In this document: positions 48,052-58,296 of the stretch, piece after piece
Layout of the letters: every line of letters begins with the position of its first letter
Position numbering within the stretch: the first letter of the stretch is position 1
Assembly: GCA_002105175.1 (NCBI GenBank)
Contig: MCGE01000006.1
Span: 2,009,580-2,073,579 of the forward strand
DNA from: Absidia repens
Taxonomy: Eukaryota > Mucoromycota > Mucoromycetes > Mucorales > Cunninghamellaceae
Length of the DNA: 64,000 nucleotides
Direction of reading: 5' to 3'
Notes under the pieces: generated by a model
The model's input: the letters and a program-made list of their open reading frames with translations, nothing else
What the model was told of the DNA's origin: nothing
Database searches by the model: none
Made by a program: the position numbers and the translations under genes

Positions 48052-51000
48052 ATGAAGATTTTTTCTCAATTGGCAGGTTTGTCTGCGGCCGCCACTTTAA
48101 TATTACAACTTGGTACCTTTGTTGAAGCTAGTCCCTTCTTCAGCGGATCATCGACGTCCAGTATTCATGGCAATGATGCTGATTCTACAAATCAATGTGA
48201 AGGTATGCATATACTTAATTTAAAGAAATCACTGCTCTCATACTCACTCGTTCTTTATATTTATAGGTTTACGCTTCTCCTTTCCTTCTGCTGCAGGTAC
48301 ACTTTTGCCGCCCTTTATTATTATTATTATTCGACCGAAAACTTATAGTCTTTCTTTTCTTTAGGTCTTTCCTTTGAAGAACAATCCAAACACATTGTAG
48401 CTTGGCAAGCACCCTCTACATTGGATAAGGTGACTCTTACCCTTGTCAAGGATGATGACTCTACGAACTCTTCTATCAATATTGGCAGCTTTGGTAAGGG
48501 TGTATACCTTTGACTCATAGTCTCCACTTTACTCATCTCTCTCTTTTTTAATTTTATAGATGCCAGTAAAGGTGCTACCGACGAACGTCCCTTGAACCTT
48601 ATCGGGCAACAACCTGGAAAATATCACTACCACATTCAGGCCACTGGATCCGCTGGTGATTGTAATGTCGACTCTGTAGTTTTCAACATTGATCAGCAAA
48701 AGCAACAACCAGCTCCCTCTGCAACTCAAGGTGGTAATGCTCAACACGATAATAAGGACGAAACCTTTGACAATCTTGTACAAAACATTAAGAGTCAAAC
48801 GCCTTCCGCCAATGACCACACTGACTCTCAACTGGACGACCTGGTCAGCAACTTGAAGCAAACGCAACAAGCTCATTCCAATGATCAAACCTTCGACAAC
48901 CTCGTACAGAACCTTAAGAGTCAATCGCCTTCCGCCAATGATCACACCGACTCTCAATTGGACGACTTGGTCAACAACCTGAAGCAAACACAACAATCTC
49001 ATTCCAATGATCAAACCTTCGACAATCTCGTACAGAACCTTAAGAGTCAATCGCCTTCCGCCAATGATCACACCGACTCTCAATTGGACGACTTGGTCAA
49101 CAACCTGAAGCAAACACAACAATCTCATTCCAATGATCAAACCTTCGATGATCTCGTATCCACTATCTCGAAATCAAACACTGGCAGCAACTCTGATGAA
49201 ACTTTGGATGGTCTTGTCAACGATCTCAAGCAAACCGAAACACAACACTCAAATGACCAGGTTCTGGATGGACTCGTCAATGACCTCAAAGCATCGGAAT
49301 CTCAACACTCCAACGACGACCAAGAGCTAGATGACCTCATCTCAACATTCCTAGCAATGGCAATGATATGGACTCTCTTGTCAATGATATCAAGTCTGCT
49401 ACCAGCACCAAACAGCAACCTGACCATCAAGATGCCTCCCTCAACAGTGAATTGGATACTCTTGTTGGGGACATTACCGCAGGTACTGCTCACAAAAATG
49501 ATGACAACCAAGCCAAGACTGACGATTCTGATTGGGATTCTATGATCAATGACCTGAAATCTTTGCCTTCCCATGCCAATCAAGACGAACCCAAGGATTC
49601 CACGCCAGCTCAAGGATTAGATCAAGTGATTGATGATTTGGCCAAGTCACTCAAGGACAACAAGAGCGACAAGTCTCATTCTGATGCCGCCACCCCTGGA
49701 GCCACTGACCCAAATCCTTCAAGTCGTATATTGACGTAAGTCTCTCTTTTTTTGACCGGTCCATTTTGGTCGAAAAAATGATGGATCAGAAAATACTTAC
49801 TTCCATTTAATTCATAGGGAATGGACCAAAACTACACGAAGTATCTTGATAACAACAAGGCCAGTGAAACCAAGCAAGTCAGCCACAAGAATGATGCCAA
49901 GATCGAAGAAAATACTGCTTCTCATTCTAATGACTGGTTCACCAACTCTGATCTGCGCACCAAGATAAAGAACGGGAAACGTGCCTTCAAACGATCTCTT
50001 CTCAAGCGTGGCGAAAGCAACTATTTCACCAACGATGACCAACGCACCTCCTCCACCCATGCAAATGACGCTGCCTCTGCCCTTGCCTCTGAAGAAAAAT
50101 TGGCTTCGCATCCCGTTTGGGCTACTAACGGTGGATTCTTCACCAATGATGATCAACGTACCAATATCAACTCTGGTGTCCACAACGATGCGGAATGGGC
50201 TAGTGATGATGTCGATGCTCCTTCTCGACCTGTCTGGGCTACCAATGGCGGATTCTTTACCAACGACGATCAACGCACCAATGTCAACTCTGGTCCCCAC
50301 AACAATGCTGAATGGGCCGAAGATGCTACTGTTACTGACGAAGAAAATCAAGATGGTGTGTGGCATATGGATGAAATTGCTGATATCCCCGAATGGAATG
50401 TTGACAATGAAGCCCCCGCTGTTGTGGATCACCAAAACGCCATCTGGGAATCTGAAGAACAAACCGATGAACCTGTGTCTGTCGACGCCCCCATTCACCA
50501 CCCCAATGACGTTGAATGGAATGTGCCCACCCAACAACAAGAAGCCCCCAATCACCACGTCAACGATATTGAATGGAACGACAATTCTGTTGCTGACGAG
50601 CCTGTTTTCGACCACACCAACCTTGTGCATTGGGATTCTGAGGCCGACGACATTGAAGACGAAAAAAATGATAATGGCCATGTGAACGCTGATGTGGAAG
50701 GCGAATGGGTCGACAATGATGCTACTGGCCATTTGAATGATGCTACTAATGACCTGAAGTGGGCGCAAGATTCTATTGAAGACGATTTGGAAGGCGATGA
50801 CGAAGATGATACGGTTGCTGCTGGTCACGGCAATGGCGAATGGCAAACCGACGAACACGTCAACGACGATGCTGAACTTGATGATAACAGCAACCGATGG
50901 AGTTTGAACGAAGACGCCACGGAATGGAGCAGTAATGCTTTTGATGAAAACGATAACGTCCTTGCATCAAGTATCCCTGGCCACGCCAACGACGATGCTA

Positions 51001-51911
51001 CTACTGCCTCTACTATTGCTCCTGAATGGGCTTCTAGCGAACATGCCAATGACGACCATGAAGATGATGCTGATGATGTCATGTCCTGGAATGTCAACGA
51101 CGGTCCTTCTGAATGGAGCGTGGATGATGATGACAGCGCCTCATCTCACGGCAATGATGGTGCGGTATCTTCCGGTCAAGCTCATGACAACGACGCCACA
51201 TTGACTTCCAAGTGGAGCACCGATGAAATCGCCAACGATGATGATGATGATGAACACGTCAACAATGAATGGAATGTCAATGAAGCATCTTCGGATTGGA
51301 GTGTCAATGAAGCCCTTTCTGGATGGAGCGTCGATGAACAACACGTGGATGCCGATGAATGGAACGTGAATGAAGCAGCGGGTGACTGGAACGTTGCCCC
51401 TCCTACTAGTGGCGGTCCCTCCTCTCACTCTGATGCTTCACCTCAATGGTTGACTTCTGAAAGTGATCATGCCAACGCTTCTCCCAAATGGGTGTCTTCT
51501 AAAAGTGATCATGCCAACGGTTCTCCTCAATGGTTGACTTCTGAAAGTGATCATGCCAACGCTTCTCCCAAATGGGTGACTTCTAAAAGTGATCATGCCA
51601 ACGGTTCTCCTCAATGGTTGACTTCTGAAAGTGATCATGCCAACGGTTCTCCTCAATGGTTGACTTCTGAAAGTGATCATGCCAATGCTTCTCCCAAATG
51701 GGTGTCTTCTAAAAGTGATCATGCCAACGCTTCTCCTCAATGGTTGACTTCTGAAAGTGATCATGCCAACGCTTCTCCTAAATGGTTGACTTCTGAAAGT
51801 GATCATGCCAACGCTTCTCCTCAATGGTTGACTTCTGAAAGTGATCATGCCAATGCTTCCCCCAAATGGTTGACTTCTGACAGTACACACTCCAACGATG
51901 TTAACTGGTAG
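48052..51911 (+). CDS. Secreted Kre9/Knh1-like protein with HxND/W repeat tail
   Basis: Five exons: 48052-48202, 48267-48296 (30 nt), 48365-48493, 48560-49735 and 49818-51911. An N-terminal signal peptide (MKIFSQLAGLSAAATLILQLGTFVEA) is followed by a Kre9/KNH-type module (CEGLRFSF, HIVAWQAPSTLDKVTLTLVKDD, GKYHYHIQATGSA). Then come three 42-residue repeats, many HxND...W units (HSNDW, HPNDVEW, HVNDIEW, HANASPKW) and eleven 14-residue repeats at the end. There is no GPI signal; it ends NDVNW. Exon 4 needs one extra C near 49341 and one at the CCC run 49709-49711 to stay open; with both, the exon lengths fit perfectly (about 1193 aa). Probably a wall or matrix protein; function unknown. Confidence 0.8.
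48763..49140 (+). repeat. Three exact-length 126-bp coding repeats
   Basis: Units start at 48763, 48889 and 49015. Each encodes 42 residues with the pattern TFDNLVQN, KSQ.PSANDHTDSQLDDLV, NLKQTQQ and HSNDQ. Units 2 and 3 are nearly identical, which suggests recent duplication. Confidence 0.92.
51438..51899 (+). repeat. Eleven 42-bp coding repeats
   Basis: Each unit encodes SP(Q/K)W(L/V)(T/S)S(E/K)SDHAN(A/G). Q- and K-type units largely alternate. Near-identity at the DNA level points to recent unequal exchange or slippage. Confidence 0.95.
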
Positions 51912-52117
51912 AGTGGTGAAATGGACAACTTTGTAGTTTAGTATTGATAGTTTATTTGATTATCCTCCTCCACGCACGACACACACCTATTTTTATTTTA
52001 TTTCTTTATTGTAGTTTTTACTTATTTATTTTTATGATTGAAACAATGTACTAGCAACCCTTCCTTCTATTTTATTGTTTGATTTGTTTATCTGTCTTTT
52101 TATCCCCTACCAATAAA
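51912..52117 (+). terminator. 3' region of the Kre9-like gene
   Basis: TAGTTTAG at 51934-51941 and AATAAA at 52112-52117 follow the stop codon. Confidence 0.45.
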
Positions 52118-52842
52118 AACCTATTTATACTCTTTTTTGTATTGTTTTGTTATGTGCGAATTGTTGTTTTACTGGTATGAAAACTAGAGATTCGCTCAGT
52201 CTTATCGGAAGATCATATGATATAGGGCAATGGTTTGCGGGCTTACTTGAAACCAATTATGAGTTGACAGGTATTTTATACAATTTGCATTCGTTCAGAT
52301 ATCTTGTTATACCGCTCAACTATGCTATATCTTTATATAACTCCCTGAAAGGATAACAATAAATTGAGTGGTGTTAGAAAGTCAATTTTTATTACAATAT
52401 AATGTTATGACATTTTCTGCGGTGATATCACTTCGTCAGATATAAGCTATCATCCACACACACACACCCGCATACTTTCTCTCTCACTCTAGGCCCATCC
52501 TCTTTACTCATATTTTCACACCATCCAATCAGTCTTTTGTTGCTATCATTCACCTCTCTTTTTATACCGCCCATATTTATACAACATGTTTTCTCCTGCT
52601 ATCCATCAATGGTGTTGGAGCTAGTGAACGAGAAAATATACACCAGCGTTTTTTTTTTTTTTCACACGCGCAAAGTACGGTGTAGGTATACCTGTTCAGC
52701 AAGACAAACTATGAGAGGCGATGTAAATGTAAAAAGACAAGATATATTTTATTGAGATCTAGCTGTGAGCTACGACGACTAAACTAAACCAAACTGGTCT
52801 AATGATAATACTATGAAACATATATTAATCTGAGGTAATTAG

Positions 52843-52876
<34 letters not shown>

Positions 52877-53194
52877 TTGTAGATGGGGGTCAGAGGGGAT
52901 GGAGTAAGCTTTGTAGTCTGATAAAAAATTACGTAAGATAAGCTGGTTCAATCATAGCAGGTGTGTGATCCTGTGGCGAGTGACATACTATTCCACAGTG
53001 AACGTTCTACTGTAGCGAAACTAGTCCAAATGGCTCCATCTTGTCTGCAAAGACATCAAGAGGAATGTAAAGAACTTCTTCCCATGTTGTATGGTGTTGA
53101 CTGTCGTAAATGAAAAAAAAAAAAATAATAAAAAATAAAAACATAAAAAAGGGGTCCTCTTTGTATCCACCAGCCAAAATCCTGACAAAAGACA
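52118..53194. other. Intergenic with (GT)15 microsatellite
   Basis: A (GT)15 tract lies at 52845-52874. On the minus strand near 53000-53105 the frame reads HHTTWEEVLYIPLDVFADKMEPFGLVSLQ before a stop, and a TTTAGTTTAGTCG motif follows near 52770; this could be a last exon but no upstream exon was found. Confidence 0.4.
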
Positions 53195-53900
53195 AAAAAA
53201 CATTTCAAGTCCCGCCCACGTGAAATTTTGTTTTGATCGTTTTTTTTTCCGCTCTCCCTTTCCTTTTTTTTTTTTTTTTCTCCCTCTTCACCATTCAATT
53301 TTTTTTGGGGCTATATTGGACTTGATTTAGTGTCAGGACTAGTTTAGAAGCATTTTCAGCTCAGGGATTACAAAATGCATAGGGAAACCCTTTCATTCTG
53401 AATTCAGGATTTTGGACCACCATTAATAGGACTTTTTGGAGTTTTCATTAGCGTAGTTTGGTGTTAGTTTTTCCATAGCTTGTATCTACATCTCAATAAA
53501 CAATTTTTTTTTTTTACTTGCTTCAATGAAAAATGTTCCATTAGTCTCTCTCATGTCTTGCGTGTAATAGATCCCTTGTTTACTGCAATCACTCTTTTGA
53601 TTAGTGTTGACTGACCGTTGCTGTGCTTCAATAATAGAAGTTCCTTTAATTCTTTCTCATTTACCGTACAGTGTAATAATTTCCAATCCCCAATAGTCCC
53701 TTTACACTAGCGTTATCCATTCCTCAAATCTCACATTAGACTCTCTCATGCTTCCCCTCAATAGAACCACCCGGTAAATCAGTCGTAACAATGAACACTT
53801 CGTCCATAGTCTTAGTATTTGTCAATATGCTTCAATAAAATATGGTTTTTTTATTATACATTCTCTGTCCAGTCGTATAATAAACAATGATGATATTGTA
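53195..53900 (-). repeat. Dispersed repeat family, copy E
   Basis: Reads in the proposed sense direction: TTTCAAGTCCCGCCCACGTG, a pyrimidine-rich tract, GTGTCAGGACTAGTTTAGAAG, TTTTCAGCTCAGGGATTACAA, TGCATAGGGAAACCCTTTCATT, CAGGATTTTGGACCACCATTA, TAGCGTAGTTTGGTGTTAG, CAATAAACA, TTCAATGAAAAATGTTCC, GTTGACTGACCGTTGCTGTGCTTCAATAATA and ATGCTTCAATAAAATATG. It is the clearest full-length reverse copy. (The listed strand follows copies A-C as plus.). Confidence 0.85.
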
Positions 53901-55048
53901 ACTGTTTGTGCGTGTTCTTATTGAACATTTCCTTCACAGTGCAGCCACTAGGACTACCTTTCTCCCGTAAAGGTCCAGCGACTATTTGACAGTCTTAGAT
54001 CACTTATGTACCATCAAAGATAACGTTAGTTTTACTTTAGCACATGTATAAATAAATCTAGGTCACACTTGGATTGTATCTGCGACAAGAGCTTGTTTTT
54101 CACTGTATTCTAACTTATCTATGATTACCTGAGATCTAGCGACTGGGTGACTGTTTCAGGTTAATTAATATAAAATGTGGTCCTCTTCCTTCTCTACCAT
54201 TCATGTCAATCAACCTCAAACTTGGCAGTAATGCTAGCGTAGCCTCCGCTACACTAAACAAATTATATATATCTAGCTCGTTATTTTTTTATCTTAATTT
54301 TTGCATTGATCATTCCTTACAGGCTTTGACAGGTCTCTCTGCTAGGAATATCAAGTTAATATACAATAAAGGTGTTTCAAAGCAAGAAAGTGGGTGTCAA
54401 TGGATCAAACTTTAGGTCAAGTATCAGCTCTTGACATGAGAATACTCCATATTAAGATTTATATGAATTGTGAGGAATACTATTTATAAATCAATGCAAA
54501 GTCACTAAAAAATGGTACTAACACTCCATTGCTTAAGGTCCATCTGATCCAAGTCTGGAAGGGATAGTCAGTTTTTTTTTTTTTTAAAAAAAAAAAAAGC
54601 AGAATTATCTTATCTTCTGGCCAAAAAAAAAAAAAAAATAATCCAATTACAGTCAGGGCATTTTCTCACATTCGTTACCTTCTTCCCAGCATATATACCG
54701 AAAAAATGCCCCACAAATATCATGCAATGATTTAAACCAGAATCTACAAGTTTGGTTGAAGCGGTGATCCATAAAGTGATGCGCAGGCGCCTTTTTTTTT
54801 TATCACTTTGCCGAACCATAGCTTATGGTTTATTCAATATTGAAAAATTCAAAAAGTCATATCTATGTTATTGTTTTTCTGTAATGTACATACTGTACGT
54901 ACAGTATAAACAGCCATCTCTGTCGAAAATCCACAGACATGTGAGGTGAAGCGGATTTTCAATTTTTTTCGAGTCACCAAAATTTTTTTTCTGCGGGTCT
55001 GCCTTTTTTCTTCCTCTTTTCTCATTCTCTTTTATACATTCTCTCTAT
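53901..55048. other. Intergenic / eIF2B delta promoter
   Basis: Contains a T-run/A-run inverted pair near 54572-54598 and a perfect 18-bp palindrome ATACTGTACGTACAGTAT at 54890-54907, about 140 nt before the eIF2B delta start. Confidence 0.4.
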
Positions 55049-57374
55049 ATGGATTCAACTCATAAATCTTCGGTAAATTATATATACATACATATATATG
55101 AAAGATAGAACCTGTTATATTTTTACTGATACTTTTTTATTTGCTTATATTTTGAAGCCACTTCACATCCCTCAGTCGGGTGCGAGAGGTCTAGGCATGA
55201 CTGGCTCACCAAGCATGGGTCAACCCATGAGCTCTTCGTACGAAAACCAATGGCTTCTCAGCGACGACAAAAAGGCATCCAACCGTAGAAAAAGTTTGGT
55301 CGATGAAATCAACAACAATAGCAATAGCAACAGCAGCAGCGTAAAGGATCACCATTCACCTTTGGTTGGCTCGTCGACGACTGCCGGCGGCACTTCCACC
55401 GGTCCCACCAGTAATAAGGAAAACAACAACAGCAACAACCAGCGTCAAGGTGACAATCCTCATAGTGGCGCTGCACCAGCAAGAAAGAGCCAAAAGAACA
55501 TGACGAAAGCCGAACGACGCGCCCTTCAAGAACAACAACGTCTGGAAAAAGAAAAACGTGTCGCAGCAGGATTACCTAAAAACGCAAAAAAGGCAGCAGA
55601 AATGGTAGAAAAGCAACAACAAGGTAGTGGTGGTGGCGGCGGCAGCAAACCTTCTACACCTAAAACACAACATACAGCAAATACAACTGGATCAGCCATC
55701 TCAGCAACGACAACTGGTGGTAGTGGTGGTACTGGGGATGACAACAACACAGCACTCAAGAAAAAGAACGCAGCTGCATTGCAAAAGGCTCAACAAAAAA
55801 ACCAGGTGCCATGGCTTCTTCATTTGGATGCGCCTAAACGCCCCGATACAGCTGGTTCCAACAAAGATCTCCACCCTGCTGTCAAGGCATTGGCTTTATA
55901 CTTTTCTGAATACAAGATTGTGGGCTCCAATGCTAGATGTGTGGCTATGTTGGAAACCTTCTCAAAGGTAATATTTTTTTTATACAATAGTGAAGGGAAG
56001 AGAAAGCGAAATGGATGTATTTTGGACGACTCTTTATTTTTTATTTTTTCCCTAACTACTTTAATCATTATATATATATATAGGTCATTGAAGAACACCG
56101 ACCTCCATCTGATGCCACGTTCTCAAGACACATTCAAAAACATTTGGATCCTCATATTGCTTATTTATTGGCCACCCGTCCCATGTCCTTGAGTGTACGT
56201 GAATGTATCCGATGGCTGAAGAAAGAAATGTCTGATATTGTTGAAGAAGATCCTCCCTTGGCTGACGATGATGCTCGACACCGGTTGATGGAACGCATTG
56301 AACATTTTGTTCGAGAACGAATCACCATGGCGGATCAACTCATTGTACAAAACGGCTTGCAAAAAATCAATGACGGTGAAGTTATCCTGACATTTGGCAA
56401 ATCTTCGGTGGTGGAAAGTTTATTATTAGCAACAAAGAAAAAGGGCATTGATTTCAAAGTGATTGTGGTGGATAGTCGTCCTCTTTTTGAAGGTAATGTA
56501 TTTATCTGGATAGGAAATAGTTACATGTATATAATATATGTCAGGATAAAATTCGCTCACTGACAACTCCCCCGCCCTCTTTTTTTTTTTTTTCCTCTCT
56601 CATCATAGGCAAGCATTTGTTACGAAGATTGGTGGCAGCTGGAATTGATTGCTCTTACCATTTATTATCAAGTGTGTACGTTGCTTTATCTTCAGTCACC
56701 AAGGTCATTATGGGTGCTCACGCTTTACTGAACAATGGTGCAGTTTACTCTCGTGTTGGTACATCTTTGGTGGCAATGGCAGCAAGCGATAAACAGGTAA
56801 TACAAACCCCTCCTTACCTTTTCTCGTTTCAGTGTCGTCAAATGTCTCATTGTGACTCATCATATCATCCTATTTACACATATTTAGATCCCTGTGATGA
56901 TTTGCTGTGAAACCTACAAGTTTGTCAATCGTACTCAAGTAGACTCCTTTGTCATGAATGAAATTGGTAAGCACCGTCCCCTCCCAAAGAAAAAGAGACC
57001 GATTCAGGCATATTCATTTCTTCTGTTCTTCTCTTAATAGGAAATCCTGATGATCTGGTCAAAACAAAGGCTACATTTAACTCAAATCACCAAGGTCACC
57101 CCAATCCCACCACCTCTGCATTGGAAAATTGGCGCGAACAACCCAATCTCAGACTGCTTAATTTGCTTTACGATGTCACTCCATCCAAGTTTATTACTCT
57201 TGTTGTTACTGAAGTTGGCCTTATTCCTTGTACTTCTGCGCCTGTTGTAAGTATCCACTGTCTTTTTTGAACTCTCCTTTTTTTTTCTGTTGCGATTTTG
57301 CTTTACTCACTTTCGTTCTTGTTCATTAGATCTGGCGTGAATACAATGAAGAATTCGGGAAGCGGGATAAATAG
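55049..57374 (+). CDS. GCD2: Translation initiation factor eIF2B subunit delta
   Basis: Seven exons: 55049-55072, 55176-55967, 56084-56492, 56609-56796, 56888-56966, 57041-57246 and 57330-57374, 580 aa, all phases consistent. Exon 1 encodes only eight residues. Residues ~1-240 are low-complexity (Asn, Ser, Gly, Lys) with a basic Ala/Glu-rich helix ([20 protein letters not shown]). The IF-2B fold starts near PWLLHLD and contains [109 protein letters not shown] and [22 protein letters not shown]. It is the regulatory delta subunit of the GDP-GTP exchange factor for eIF2, where phospho-eIF2alpha inhibition is sensed (family knowledge). Confidence 0.95.
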
Positions 57375-57390
57375 ATGGGGGATGCAAAAG

Positions 57391-57517
57391 TTTAGCTTTA
57401 GTTTTAGTTTATAGAATTTAGTATAGGAAGTGTCAATATCTTTTGATGGGAATCTGTGTGTGTCTGTGTTTATGTAGTTTAGTCTGATTATTTTATTTTT
57501 ACTGAAGAAAAAATAAA
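57391..57517 (+). terminator. eIF2B delta 3' end signals
   Basis: TTTAGCTTTAGTTTTAGTTTATAG-like sequence from 57391 and AATAAA at 57512-57517. A perfect 12-bp palindrome TACAGTACTGTA follows at 57562-57573. Confidence 0.5.
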
Positions 57518-57573
57518 GATGTATTGTATTTTATCCTAATTTTTATTACAATGAGACGATGTACAGTACTGTA

Positions 57574-58292
57574 TTGTGGATATATATATCAGAAGAAAAA
57601 CCAAAACATTTGCTTGATATACATATGATACAGTAATTGTTTTTATTGATAATCGTGTATCATCCCAAGTCATTTATGCAAAAGTATGGTCATTTTAACA
57701 CTCCGCATAGCATCTTTGATCATACTGTCAAGATATTATTCACCGCATATTTCAGAAACTCTGATACTCTCGCTGAGGGAAATGTAGATACTCATCTCTG
57801 AGGCGCAACCGATGCCCATGCCATATGAGTTTCGGAAATGAGTATCATTAGCACATCAAAATAACATGCCACGCTCATCTCACTACATTCAGCACCCCCC
57901 ACCCCCACAAATACCAGCACATTACATACACTCCACACCCATGCCCCTTAGCTATGACTTTTAATAAAAATCACATTTTTAATACCCTTGTTTTTGCAGC
58001 ATTAACAGTTTTTGTCGTTACATTTGATGGAGAGGCACAGATGCTATGGATATTTTTGAGTTTTGATATAAGATCATTTTGATTAATGATGGAGGGGTCC
58101 GAAAGAGATTCTTGCACCAATTTTTTTTTCTTTTTTTTTTTGGAATCTAGGTTCTATTGGAATGTATTTTCTATTTCAATTTACGGCGGAAAGAAGTCAG
58201 GACGGATGAACTGGAAAGCAAGAGCTTGGTAGGATATTCATTAGTCAGTTACGATAGTTACATTGTTTATTATATGATGAATCAGAGGATGG
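57574..58292. other. Intergenic, left flank of the piggyBac element
   Basis: AT-rich with a C-rich patch near 57893-57906. No gene, and no satellite sequence on this side of the element. Confidence 0.45.
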
Positions 58293-58296
58293 TTAA

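Noticed and set aside
51438..51899. Regular 42-bp repeats that superficially resemble a CRISPR array
   Set aside because: There are no unique spacers, units are contiguous and in frame inside a eukaryotic coding exon.
54203..54415. Forward ORF of 70 codons
   Set aside because: No domain, no 3' motif and no upstream promoter feature.
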